From the NCBI GenBank assembly GCA_963169165.1, contig CAUJFL010000372.1, forward strand, positions 1 through 49,863: DNA of 49,863 nucleotides. The letters run 5' to 3'. A program made the translations under genes and the position numbers. The notes under the pieces were generated by a model. That model was not told where the DNA came from and did not search any database. It saw only the letters and a program-made list of their open reading frames with translations. This DNA comes from Myxococcota bacterium. Lineage in GTDB: Bacteria > Myxococcota_A > Polyangia > Polyangiales > Polyangiaceae. Positions 37,052-45,539 of this stretch are shown in pieces (within the stretch, counting starts at the first letter, position 1; each line of letters begins with the position of its first letter).

Positions 37052-38516
37052 GCATCCCGCCGGCGCGATCGGCGCACCCGCGATCGCCCTGGTGGCGGCA
37101 GATCGCGCGGAGCATCTTGATCTCCTCGGGGGTGCCCCTGCCGCTGAAGACCTTGCCCTCGAGCTGCCGTCGGAGCGCCGCAGCGCCGTCGGCCGTCGTG
37201 GGGTCGGGGGTCCCGGCCGCTGGCGTGGGCTCCTTCTTGTCCTTGTCGCCCTTCTTCTTGGCCGCGGCGGTGGGCTCGGGCGTCGCGGGCTCGGCGGTGG
37301 TCGACGCGGGCGGGGGCGCGGCGGCCGCCTTCGCGCTGGCCTCGGGCGCCGCGGGCTTCGGGTCCTTCGCGCTCGGCAGCGCGTCGACCGTGGTGCCGCC
37401 GCTGGTCAGCTTCGCCAGCTCGTCGGCGGCGCGGCTGCGGCGCGCGGCGTCGACGCTCGGGTTCTGCGCGACCTTGGTGAGGAGCTCCTTGCGGGTGAGA
37501 GGATCGATGTCCTCGGCGGCGGCGCGCTTGAGCAAGGCGTCGGCCCAGAGGCCGTGGATCCTCGCGAACTCGGGATCGTTGCGCGCCGGATCGCCAGCCG
37601 GGAGCTCGGCGAGCTTGACGACCGCGGCGTCGTAGTCGCCGGCGTGCGCGGCCTTGACCGCGTCGGCGAGGGTGCGCCTGCCGGGATCGTCGGCGCGCGT
37701 CGCCGCGCCGCCCGAGTCGGCGTCCCCGCCGCGCGTGGCGAACACGGCGACGAGCCCGACCAAGACGAGCAGCGCCGCGCCCACGCCGACGTACACGCCC
37801 GTCTTCGACTTCTTCATCCCGGGCGGGAGCGACGCAGCGCGCGCGGCGGTGACCGCGATCTGCTGCGAGATGTCGGCGCCGAGGCGGACGACCTGGCCCT
37901 TCTCGAGGAAGCGCAGCTTGACGTCTCCGAGCTCGATGAGGTCGCCGCCCTCGAGCAGCGCGCGGCGCAGCTCGACGCCGTTGACGCGGACGCCGTTGGA
38001 GCTGCCGCGATCGAGCATCTCGAAGCGGCCCGCGCCGAGCGCGCGGATCTCGGCGTGGACGCGGCTGACCGACGGGTGGTTGACCGAGACGGCGCAGTCG
38101 GCCTCGCGGCCGATGGTGTAGATCTCGGCGCCGACCAGCGGAAATTCGCGCCCCGGCTCGGGCGCGCTGAGCAGGAGGATGCGGTCGCAGCGCTCGCTCG
38201 CGACCGGCGCCGCCGTCGAGTCGGCCGCGTCGTCGGTGACGAAGAAGCGATAGTCGCCGATCTGCACGACGTCGGCGTTGGCGAGATCGGCCTCGCCGGC
38301 GACGCGCTGGCCGTTGACGTACGAGCCGTTGTAGCTCGCGTGATCCTCGATGGACCAGCGCGCGCCGTCCTTGCGGAGGGTCGCGTGGCGGCGCGAGATG
38401 TTGCGCTCCGTGAGGCGGATGGTGTTGCCCTCGTCGCGCCCCAGTGAGTACTCCTCGCGCACGAGCGGCAGGAGGGTCTGCTTGCCCTCGTCATCCTCGA
38501 TGGTGAGCTTCCACAT
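37041..38516 (-). CDS. Double-FHA-domain membrane protein
   Basis: 491 aa. Two forkhead-associated domains: FHA1 ~20-90 (SLGRDEGNTIRL, ISRRHATL, SYNGSYVNG) and FHA2 ~130-205 (TIGREADCAVSVNHPSVSRVHAEI, SSNGVRVNG). FHA domains bind phosphothreonine, linking it to Hanks-type kinase signalling. A TM segment follows at ~240-262 (GVYVGVGAALLVLVGLVAVFA), then a TPR-like helical section and a Pro/Ala/Lys-rich linker, ending with a short helical domain (KVFSGRGTPEEIKMLRAICRHQ). The FHA part is cytoplasmic, the rest probably outside. Confidence 0.9.
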   Translation of the reverse strand: MWKLTIEDDEGKQTLLPLVREEYSLGRDEGNTIRLTERNISRRHATLRKDGARWSIEDHASYNGSYVNGQRVAGEADLANADVVQIGDYRFFVTDDAADSTAAPVASERCDRILLLSAPEPGREFPLVGAEIYTIGREADCAVSVNHPSVSRVHAEIRALGAGRFEMLDRGSSNGVRVNGVELRRALLEGGDLIELGDVKLRFLEKGQVVRLGADISQQIAVTAARAASLPPGMKKSKTGVYVGVGAALLVLVGLVAVFATRGGDADSGGAATRADDPGRRTLADAVKAAHAGDYDAAVVKLAELPAGDPARNDPEFARIHGLWADALLKRAAAEDIDPLTRKELLTKVAQNPSVDAARRSRAADELAKLTSGGTTVDALPSAKDPKPAAPEASAKAAAAPPPASTTAEPATPEPTAAAKKKGDKDKKEPTPAAGTPDPTTADGAAALRRQLEGKVFSGRGTPEEIKMLRAICRHQGDRGCADRAGGMLNK

Positions 38517-38539
38517 GGTCGGCCGACTGGCGGCCCCAA

Positions 38540-38569
38540 AGTCTAGCCAAAATATGGTCCGCGCTGCAA
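38540..38569 (-). promoter_or_regulatory. Candidate promoter of the FHA gene
   Basis: Minus strand TTGCAG (38569-38564), 18 bases including an AT-rich ATATTTT, then TAGACT (38545-38540), about 24 bases before the ATG at 38516. Confidence 0.4.
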
Positions 38570-38618
38570 TGGATAGGGGCGCCGCGCGCTCGACCGGGCG
38601 CGTGCTAGGCGAGCCGGC

Positions 38619-39515
38619 ATGATCAAAATCTTCGACGACCTCGACCGCGAGCTCGTGCTCGGTCGGTCACCATCGAGGGTCGTGTCGCTGGTCCCGAGCG
38701 AGACGTTCAACGTGGTCGCGCTCGGCGCCGGTGACCGCCTCGTGGGGCGCACGGACTACTGCGTGCACCCCGCGGGACTCGCCATGCCCGCGCTCGGCGG
38801 CCCCAAGAACCCCCGCGTCGACGAGCTCCTCGCGCTCGAGCCCGACCTCGTGCTCGCCAACAAGGAGGAGAACACGAAGGGAGATCTCGAGCGGATCGTC
38901 GCCGCGGGCGTGAAGGTGTTCGTGTCGTTTCCGCGGCGGGTCGCCGATGGGCTCGCCCACCTCGGACGGCTGACACGCGTGCTCGGGACGGGTGAGCGCC
39001 CCGGCGTGAAGGCGCGGCTGCGCGACGGTTACCACGCGCTCCGCGACGCCGAGGCCGCGCGCGCGACGCTGACGCCGCTCGGGGTGTTCGTGCCGATCTG
39101 GATGGAGCCGCTGATGACGATCCACGGCGACACGTTCATGTCCGACCTCCTCGATTTGGTAGGATTGCAGAACGTGTTCGCCGACCGCGAGCGGAGGTAC
39201 CCGCTCGCGGCCGACCTCGGCCGGGCGCCGCCGCTGTCGCCCGAGGAGGTGGGCGGGCGCGACACCCGCTATCCGCGCGTGACGCTCGACGAGGTCACGG
39301 CGCGCGCGCCCGAGCACGTGCTGTTGCCCGACGAGCCGCACCCGGTCTCCGACGCTGACGCCGCGGTCTTTCGGGCGCTCGACGTGCCGGCGGCGCGCCG
39401 CGGGCTGGTGCTCGCGTGCGAGGGGCGTGATCTCTGCTGGCCGGGCGCGCAGGCGCTCGACGCGCTGCCGCGGCTCCGCGAGGCGGCCGCGGGGTGGCGC
39501 GAGGCGTCGCGATGA
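38619..39515 (+). CDS. Helical-backbone metal receptor (BtuF/TroA-like) without signal peptide
   Basis: 298 aa. Resembles the cobalamin/iron-siderophore binding-protein fold: RVVSLVPSETFNVVALGAGDRLVGRTDYC, KNPRVDELLALEPDLVLANKEEN, then the long helix and second lobe. Such proteins normally deliver ligands to ABC importers from the periplasm, yet here the protein begins MIKIFDDLDRELVLG with no signal peptide, and no transporter genes are adjacent. It may act in the cytoplasm, or the fold may be used for another ligand. Stop overlaps the next ATG (ATGA). Confidence 0.82.
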   Translation: MIKIFDDLDRELVLGRSPSRVVSLVPSETFNVVALGAGDRLVGRTDYCVHPAGLAMPALGGPKNPRVDELLALEPDLVLANKEENTKGDLERIVAAGVKVFVSFPRRVADGLAHLGRLTRVLGTGERPGVKARLRDGYHALRDAEAARATLTPLGVFVPIWMEPLMTIHGDTFMSDLLDLVGLQNVFADRERRYPLAADLGRAPPLSPEEVGGRDTRYPRVTLDEVTARAPEHVLLPDEPHPVSDADAAVFRALDVPAARRGLVLACEGRDLCWPGAQALDALPRLREAAAGWREASR

Positions 39516-40636
39516 TCCGGCTCGCGGTGTTCGTCGGCTTGATCACCGCGATCGTCGCGCTGTCGCACCTCTACCTGTACCGGCGGCTCGTGGTGCAGCC
39601 GGGCCTCCCGCCGCGCGCGAGACGCGTCGTCGCCGCGGGCCTCGCGCTGCTGGCCGTCTCGACGCCGACGTCGCTGCTGCTCGGGCGCGCGCTCGCGCCG
39701 TCTGCGCGCGCCCTCTTCTTCGTCGGATATGGATGGATCGGGGTCGCGTTCCTGCTGATGCTCGCGCTCGCGGTGAGCGATCTCGTCCGGCTCGGCGCGC
39801 GCGTGTGGGAGGGCGCGCCGTCGCCCGAGCGGCGCCGATTCTTCGGGCGAGTCTCCGCGCTCACCGCGTCCGGCGTCGCGGGGACGCTCGGCGCGTGGGG
39901 CGTCGTCGAGGCGCTGACGCCCGTCGTGCGTCGCGTGCAGGTCTCCTTGAAGCGCCTGTCGCCCGCGATGAGCGGCACGCGCGTCGTGCAGCTGACGGAC
40001 ATCCACGTGGGGCCCTTGATCCAGGCGGGCTTCGTCGAGCGGATCGTCGCGGCGACCAACGCGCTCGAGCCCGATCTCGTCGTGATCACCGGCGATCTCG
40101 TCGACGGATCGGTCGCGCGGCTCGCGCCCGAGCTGGCGGCGCTCGGGCGGTTGCGCGCGCGCCACGGCGTGTACTTCGTCACCGGCAACCACGAATATTT
40201 CAGCGGCGTCGACGCGTGGGTCGAGCACCTGCGCGGCCTAGGGATCGTCGTGCTGCGCAACGAGCGCGTCCGCGTCGGCGGCGAGGACGGCTTCGAGCTC
40301 GCGGGGGTGGACGACTATCGATCGCGCACGCACGACGTCGCCGCCGCGCTGCGGGGCCGCGAGCCGGACCGCGAGGTCGTGCTGCTCGCGCACCAGCCAA
40401 AGAGCGTCCACGAGGCGGCGCGCCACGGCGTGGGCCTGCAGATCTCGGGGCACACCCACGGCGGGCAGATCTTCCCCTGGGGGCTCCTGGTCGCGCTCGA
40501 TCAGCCGGTCGTGCAGGGTCTCGCGCGCTTCGGCGAGACGCAGGTGTGGGTGTCGCGCGGCACCGGGACCTGGGGCCCGCCGATGCGCGTCGGCGCGCCG
40601 CCAGAGATCTCCGAGATCACGCTCGTCGCCGGCTGA
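39512..40636 (+). CDS. Membrane-anchored metallophosphoesterase (YkuE/YaeI-like)
   Basis: 374 aa from ATG 39512; the track adds six codons. Several N-terminal hydrophobic segments (LAVFVGLITAIVALSHLYLY, VVAAGLALLAVSTPTSLLL, ALFFVGYGWIGVAFLLMLALAV) are followed by a calcineurin-like domain: QLTDIHVGP, VITGDLVDG, VTGNHEYF, LLAHQPK, ISGHTHGGQ, all metal ligands present. Family members cut phosphoesters, some from lipids such as UDP-diacylglucosamine. Coupled to the metal-receptor-like gene by ATGA. Confidence 0.9.
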   Translation: MIRLAVFVGLITAIVALSHLYLYRRLVVQPGLPPRARRVVAAGLALLAVSTPTSLLLGRALAPSARALFFVGYGWIGVAFLLMLALAVSDLVRLGARVWEGAPSPERRRFFGRVSALTASGVAGTLGAWGVVEALTPVVRRVQVSLKRLSPAMSGTRVVQLTDIHVGPLIQAGFVERIVAATNALEPDLVVITGDLVDGSVARLAPELAALGRLRARHGVYFVTGNHEYFSGVDAWVEHLRGLGIVVLRNERVRVGGEDGFELAGVDDYRSRTHDVAAALRGREPDREVVLLAHQPKSVHEAARHGVGLQISGHTHGGQIFPWGLLVALDQPVVQGLARFGETQVWVSRGTGTWGPPMRVGAPPEISEITLVAG

Positions 40637-40650
40637 GGTATGCGGGGCTC

Positions 40651-42408
40651 GTGCGCTTCACCCAGGCCCTCATCCGCACCTCGAAAGAGGCCCCCGCCGA
40701 CGCCTCGGGCGTCAGCCACGTCCTGCTGACCCGCGCGGGGATGATCCGAAAGGTCGGCGCGGGCATCTACGACTATCTCCCGCTCGGGCTGCGCGTGCTT
40801 CGCAAGATCGAGGCGATCGTCCGCGCCGAGATGAACGCGGCCGGCGCGCTCGAGGTGCTGTTGCCGGCGATGCTCCCGGCCGAGTATTTTCAGGAGACGG
40901 GGCGCTGGTCGGGCTTCGGCGACACCTTGCTGCGCTTCAAGGATCGCAAGGGCGCCGACTACCACCTCGGCCCGACCCACGAGGAGATCATCACCGATCT
41001 CGCGCGCCGCGAGGTCAAGAGCTACCGCGAGCTGCCGCTCAACCTCTACCAGGTGCAGACCAAGTTCAGGGACGAGGCGCGGCCGCGCGCGGGGCTCTTG
41101 CGCTGCCGTGAATTCTTGATGAAGGACGCCTACTCGTTCGACGTCGACGAGGCGGGCGCGAAGGCCAGCTACGAGAAGATGCGCGTCGCCTACAACCGCA
41201 TCTTCACGCGGCTCGGGCTCGACTACCGCATGGTGAGCGCCGACAGCGGCGCGATGGGCGGCTCGACCAGCGCCGAGTTTCAGGTGCTCACCCAGAGCGG
41301 CGAGGACGCGATCGCCGTCAGCGACGGCTCTGACTACGCGGCCAACCTCGAGGTCGCGTCGGCCGCCGATCCCGCCCTGTCGCCGCCCGCGCGCGAGGCG
41401 CCGCTGCCGGTCGAGAAGGTCCACACGCCTGGGCACGGCACGATCGCGGACGTCGCCGCGTTCCTGCAGGCGCCGACCTCGCGCTTCCTGAAATCGCTCG
41501 TGTACCTCGCGACGCGCGGCGCGGCCTCTGGGCGCGCAGACGAGCAGCTCGGCGGCGTCGAGACGGTGCTGGTCGTCGTGCGCGGCGATCACGAGGTCAA
41601 CGAGATCAAGCTCGCCCGCGCGCTCGGCGCCTCGGAGGTCTTCCTCGCCAACGAGAAGGCGGTGGAGGACGCGACCGGCGCGCGCGTGGGGTTCGCGGGG
41701 CCCGTCGGCTTCGTGGGCAAGATCATCGTCGATCGCGACGCGGCGATCGTCGCGCGCGGGATCGCCGGGGCGAACGAGACAGATTATCACACAATCAACA
41801 TCGAACACGGGCGCGACTACCAGGGCGAGGTCGCGGACGTGCGCAGCGTCGTCGACGGCGACGCGTCGCCCGATGGCCCCGGCAGGCTCAAGGTGTACCG
41901 CGGCATCGAGGCGGGCCACATCTTCATCCTCGGCACGCACTACAGCGCGAAGATGGGCGCGACGTACCTCGGCGAGGACGGCGTCGCGCACCCGATGGTG
42001 ATGGGCTGCTACGGCATCGGAGTGTCGCGGCTGGTCGCGACCGCGGTCGAGCAGCACCACGACGACGACGGCATCTCGTGGCCGACGCCGATCGCGCCGT
42101 ACCACGTCCACCTCGTCTCGCTCGGCACCGACGAGGCCGTCATGAGCGCCGGCAAGACGCTCGAGGCCGAGCTCGTCGCGAAGGGCATCGAGGTGCTGTG
42201 GGACGATCGCGACGAGCGCCCCGGCGTCAAGTTCAAGGACGCCGATCTCATCGGGGTGCCGCTGCGCGTGACGATCGGCGGCAAGGGCCTCGCGTCGGGG
42301 ATCGTCGAGCTGAAGCGCCGCGGTGACCGGAGCAAGGCGTTCGACGCGCTGCCGGTCGCGACCGCCGCCGACGAGATCACGCGCCGCGTGCGAGAGGCGC
42401 TCGGGTGA
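40651..42408 (+). CDS. proS: Prolyl-tRNA synthetase (bacterial type with editing insert)
   Basis: 585 aa from GTG 40651 (VRFTQALIRTSKEAPADASG); the track runs in from 39427. Class II motifs: motif 1 GLRVLRKIEAIVRAEMN..., motif 2 FRDEARPRAGLLRCREFLMKDAYSFD, motif 3 MGCYGIGVSRLVATAVEQ. Between motifs 2 and 3 is the ~180-residue INS editing domain (from ~220 to ~400) that clears mischarged Ala-tRNA. C-terminal anticodon-binding domain (APYHVHLVSLGTDEA to VREALG). It charges tRNA-Pro. Coupled by GTGA to a small protein. Confidence 0.97.
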   Translation: MRFTQALIRTSKEAPADASGVSHVLLTRAGMIRKVGAGIYDYLPLGLRVLRKIEAIVRAEMNAAGALEVLLPAMLPAEYFQETGRWSGFGDTLLRFKDRKGADYHLGPTHEEIITDLARREVKSYRELPLNLYQVQTKFRDEARPRAGLLRCREFLMKDAYSFDVDEAGAKASYEKMRVAYNRIFTRLGLDYRMVSADSGAMGGSTSAEFQVLTQSGEDAIAVSDGSDYAANLEVASAADPALSPPAREAPLPVEKVHTPGHGTIADVAAFLQAPTSRFLKSLVYLATRGAASGRADEQLGGVETVLVVVRGDHEVNEIKLARALGASEVFLANEKAVEDATGARVGFAGPVGFVGKIIVDRDAAIVARGIAGANETDYHTINIEHGRDYQGEVADVRSVVDGDASPDGPGRLKVYRGIEAGHIFILGTHYSAKMGATYLGEDGVAHPMVMGCYGIGVSRLVATAVEQHHDDDGISWPTPIAPYHVHLVSLGTDEAVMSAGKTLEAELVAKGIEVLWDDRDERPGVKFKDADLIGVPLRVTIGGKGLASGIVELKRRGDRSKAFDALPVATAADEITRRVREALG

Positions 42409-42668
42409 ACCCGCCGCTGTCACGCGAGGCCTCGTCGCTGTTGCGCGCGCTCGCGCGGTTCAAGGGGCGCGCGGTGACGGGCGAGTCGCTGATGGAGCGG
42501 CTGTTCGCGATGACGACCGAGCTGCCGCTCGAGCCCGCGCGCCTGTCCGCCGCGGTGGTCGAGCTCGAGGCGCGCGGGCTCGCGAGGCTCACACCCGGAG
42601 GCGACGCCGAGTTCTCGTTCGGGACGGTGGCGTTGACGCCCGAGGGCCTCGCGCTGGCCGGCGTCTGA
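42405..42668 (+). CDS. Small winged-helix-like protein
   Basis: 87 aa from GTG 42405, overlapping the proS stop. Begins MNPPLSREASSLLRALARFKGRAVTGESLMERLF and has ARLSAAVVELEARGLARLTP then a short beta hairpin, compatible with a winged-helix fold without partners. No family recognised. Two bases separate its stop from the GNAT start. Confidence 0.7.
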   Translation: MNPPLSREASSLLRALARFKGRAVTGESLMERLFAMTTELPLEPARLSAAVVELEARGLARLTPGGDAEFSFGTVALTPEGLALAGV

Positions 42669-42670
42669 GC

Positions 42671-43240
42671 ATGGCGAGGCCGTCGCTCTCGACGACGCTG
42701 CCGACGCGCAGGCTCCTGCTGCGTCCGCCGCGCACGAGCGACGTGCCGACGCTGCGCCGCGTGCTCCGCGAAAACGCGGAGCACCTGCGCCCGTGGAGCC
42801 CGGCGTCGACCGAGGAGGGCGGCCCGTCGCTGGTGTCGCTGACGCAGCTCGTGACGTCCCAGCGACGCGCCTGGCGCGACGATCGCAGCTACGTGCTGCT
42901 CGTGACCGACGTGACGACCGGCGACATCGTGGGTCGCGTGGCGCTGAGCGAGCTCGTGCGCGGCGTGTTTCAGAGCGCGTACCTCGGCTACTGGATCGAT
43001 CACCGCGTCGCCGGGCGTGGGCTGATGACCGAGGCCGTGTCGGCCGCGCTCGGGTTCGCGCTCGGCCCGCTCGGGCTACACCGCGTGCAGGCCGCGATCA
43101 TCCCGGAGAACGCGCCGTCCCTGCGCGTCGCGGCGAAGACAGGGCTGCGCGAGGAGGGGCTCGCGGTGCGCTACCTGAAGATCGCGGGGCGCTGGCAGGA
43201 CCACCGCATCTTCGCGATCACCGCCGAGGAGCTCACGTGA
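42671..43240 (+). CDS. GNAT acetyltransferase, RimJ/RimL type
   Basis: 189 aa from ATG 42671. LPTRRLLLRPPRTSDVPTLRRVL and the acetyl-CoA-binding VAGRGLMTEAVSAALGFALGPLGLHRVQAAIIPENAPSLRVAAKTG are typical of the RimJ/RimL branch that acetylates protein N-termini (S5, L12) or small amines. The pattern R-x-x-G in VAGRGLM is intact. Stop is 8 bases inside the convergent phosphofructokinase end. Confidence 0.9.
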   Translation: MARPSLSTTLPTRRLLLRPPRTSDVPTLRRVLRENAEHLRPWSPASTEEGGPSLVSLTQLVTSQRRAWRDDRSYVLLVTDVTTGDIVGRVALSELVRGVFQSAYLGYWIDHRVAGRGLMTEAVSAALGFALGPLGLHRVQAAIIPENAPSLRVAAKTGLREEGLAVRYLKIAGRWQDHRIFAITAEELT

Positions 43241-44537
43241 CGAAGCCGTCGGGGACGCGCGGGTGCGCGCGCGTCACGTGCTCGAGCTGCCGCCGGATGA
43301 CCGCTGTCGAGGTGTGGGCCGCGGCGGCGAGCCGCTCGAGCTCGTCGGGCTCGCTGAAATCCTCGGGGCGCAGGCGGATCATGTACGTGCGCGCGATGAG
43401 GTAGCGGTGGCTCGTGACGTCGACCACGCGGAGCTTCATTCGCCGCGTCGCCGGGTCGATCATCTCCGAGAACGGGATCGCCGTCACCCGCCCGCGCTGC
43501 AGCGACACCGTCGCGCCGCCGCCCCCCTCGGTGAGCAGCTTGACCGCGCCGTAGCCGAGGTCGCGGGTCAGCTCCATGTCGAACGGCACCGGATCGACGC
43601 AGCGCAGCTCGTAGCCGAAGGTCTTCGCGACGATAGGCGTCGTGACGCCGAAGCTCGCGAGGCGCTCCTCGACCCGGCGCTTCAACAGCTCGCCGAGCGG
43701 CACCTCGCCGAGGTGGACGCGCCCGTACGCGTCGCGGGACACCGCGCCGAGCCGCGCGAGCTCTTCCGGATCGAGCAGCGTGACCAGGCCCTCGGCGAGC
43801 ACGGCGATCCCGTCGCGTCGACCGTGCGCAAGGCGCTTCAGCACCGCGCCCGCGAGCACGTCGACCAGCAGGTTCATCGTCACGCGCGTGCCGGCGAACT
43901 CCTCGGGGACGAGCGTCAGCGTCGCGCCGACCGACTTTCCGATCCCGAGCGCGAGGTGCCCGGCCTTTCGCCCCATCGTCACCGCGAAGAACCACCGCGA
44001 CGTGGTCTTCGCGTCGACCATCAGCGAGCGCGCGATCTCGACGCCGTGGTGTCGCGCGGTCTGGTAGCCGAACGTCGGCGCCTCGTCGGGGAGATCGAGA
44101 TCGTTGTCGATGGTCTTCGGGACGTGGAGCGTGCGCACCGCGCCGGCGGCGCGCGCGTGGATCGCCGCCGCGGCCGAGCCCGTGCCGTCACCGCCGATGA
44201 CCACGAGCTTGTCGACGCCGATCTCGCGGAGGCCCGCGATGATGCGATCGACCTTGGCGAGATCGTTGCCGGGTCCGTCACGCGAGATGCCGATGTGGCT
44301 GCCCCCGCGGAAGTGGATGCGCCCGGTCTCGGCGATGCCGAGCGGCGCCCACTGGGTCGTGTCGCCGCGGAGCAGGTGATGGAAGCCGTCGGTCAGGCCG
44401 ACGACGTCGAAGCCCGACAGGCGCGCGCGGATCGTCGCGGCGCCCAGCACGCTGTTGATGCCGGGCGCGGGGCCGCCGCCGACGAGCAGCCCGACCTTGC
44501 CGGGCCGGACCGCCGCGGTGCGCGAGGGCTCGTCGAT
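43233..44537 (-). CDS. 6-phosphofructokinase (start codon non-canonical)
   Basis: About 434 aa if it starts at ATC 44537. Family motifs: GLLVGGGPAPGINSV (upstream of the track's GTG 44450), VVIGGDGTGSAAAA, PKTIDNDLDLPDEAPTFGYQTA, MGRKAGHLA, PEEF. The GGDG glycine suggests ATP use, while the lysine in PKTIDND is otherwise common in PPi-type enzymes, so the donor is uncertain. The open frame starts at the stop of the response regulator, and no ATG, GTG or TTG precedes the GGGPAPGIN loop. Candidates are ATC 44537 (after AGAGGG) or CTG just before the loop. The track's start would delete the phosphate-binding loop. Confidence 0.88.
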   Translation of the reverse strand: MDEPSRTAAVRPGKVGLLVGGGPAPGINSVLGAATIRARLSGFDVVGLTDGFHHLLRGDTTQWAPLGIAETGRIHFRGGSHIGISRDGPGNDLAKVDRIIAGLREIGVDKLVVIGGDGTGSAAAAIHARAAGAVRTLHVPKTIDNDLDLPDEAPTFGYQTARHHGVEIARSLMVDAKTTSRWFFAVTMGRKAGHLALGIGKSVGATLTLVPEEFAGTRVTMNLLVDVLAGAVLKRLAHGRRDGIAVLAEGLVTLLDPEELARLGAVSRDAYGRVHLGEVPLGELLKRRVEERLASFGVTTPIVAKTFGYELRCVDPVPFDMELTRDLGYGAVKLLTEGGGGATVSLQRGRVTAIPFSEMIDPATRRMKLRVVDVTSHRYLIARTYMIRLRPEDFSEPDELERLAAAAHTSTAVIRRQLEHVTRAHPRVPDGFVT

Positions 44538-44540
44538 GGG

Positions 44541-45395
44541 TCAGCCCTCTTTGGTGAGCCGAGCGATCTCTTCCTTGATCAGCGTCTCGGCGAGCACGGG
44601 CACGACCTCCCACACGATCCGCTCGACGACGTCTCGCGACAGCGCGAGCACCGCGTCGGCCTGCGCGGGCGTCAAGCCGAGGCCGGAGAGCTTGTCGCCC
44701 ATCGCTCCGTTGACCGCGGCCGCGATCGGCGCGGCGACGACGGGGGCGGCGACAGGAGCGGACGGCGCGGCAGGCTTCGGCGCGACCGGGGGCGGCGCGG
44801 GCGAGGCGGCGGGCTTCGCGATGACCGGCGCGGCGGGCGGCCGCGGCGCGGCGGGCGCGGCGGGGCGCTGCACGGCGGGCGCGGAGGCGACGGCGGGACG
44901 CGGCGCGGGCGCGGCGGGCGCGATACCTGGCGCCTGCGTGCCGGGGATCGTCCCACCAGGGCCGGAGGGCATCGGCGGGCGCGGCGGCGCGGCGACCGGC
45001 GGAGGAGGCGCGGCCGTGTCGGGCATCGCCGCCTTCGCGGTCGACACCTTCTTCACGCGGTCGATCATCGCCTGCGTGTCGAACGGCTTGTCCGCGTGAT
45101 CGTCGGCGCCGCACCCGGTGCCCTTGGCCGCGTCGTACGGCGTCTGCTTCGACGACAGGAGCACCACCAGGATGCCGGGGACCTCGGATTTCAGGCTGCG
45201 ACACAGCGCGTAGCCGTCGGTCCCGGGGAGGCTCAAGTCGACGAGCGCGATCTGAGGTTTGTCAGATTTAGCCTTGGCGAGCGCGGCGTCGGCGCCGTCG
45301 GCCGAGATGACGCGAAAATCTTCGCCCGCGAAGGTTATCTCGAACACTTTGCGCATCGAGACGCTGTCGTCGACGGCAAGCAGGGTCGTGGTCAC
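44541..45395 (-). CDS. Response regulator with Pro/Ala linker and conserved C-terminal helix
   Basis: 284 aa from GTG 45395 with GGAGG seven bases upstream; the track's 587-aa frame is antisense read-through. Receiver domain ~1-125: acidic pair Asp9/Asp10, phosphoacceptor Asp53 (ALVDLSLPGTDGY), LLSSKQ, HADKPFD. Then ~110 residues of Pro/Ala, and a C-terminal helix ALSRDVVERIVWEVVPVLAETLIKEEIARL that I know from many deltaproteobacterial response regulators and which probably binds a partner. No DNA-binding domain, so output is protein-protein. Phosphofructokinase follows within three bases. Confidence 0.88.
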   Translation of the reverse strand: MTTTLLAVDDSVSMRKVFEITFAGEDFRVISADGADAALAKAKSDKPQIALVDLSLPGTDGYALCRSLKSEVPGILVVLLSSKQTPYDAAKGTGCGADDHADKPFDTQAMIDRVKKVSTAKAAMPDTAAPPPPVAAPPRPPMPSGPGGTIPGTQAPGIAPAAPAPRPAVASAPAVQRPAAPAAPRPPAAPVIAKPAASPAPPPVAPKPAAPSAPVAAPVVAAPIAAAVNGAMGDKLSGLGLTPAQADAVLALSRDVVERIVWEVVPVLAETLIKEEIARLTKEG

Positions 45396-45449
45396 CGGGA
45401 AGCCTCCAGAGTGCAGAGACGCCGGAATGCCCAGCGAAACGCGGCGGCG

Positions 45450-45479
45450 ATGTTCGCGCGCGCGAACGCAGGCTGTCAA
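45450..45479 (-). promoter_or_regulatory. Promoter with palindromic operator upstream of the response regulator
   Basis: Minus strand TTGACA (45479-45474) with a -10-like GAACAT (45455-45450), spacer 18. The spacer and -10 contain a perfect 16-base palindrome GTTCGCGCGCGCGAAC (45452-45467), which may be a repressor or activator site. Confidence 0.5.
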
Positions 45480-45539
45480 CCTTTTGGGCGGGCGGGCTTG
45501 CCCGCGCGCGCGGTTCCGTGCGAGGCCAGCCTCGCCCGC

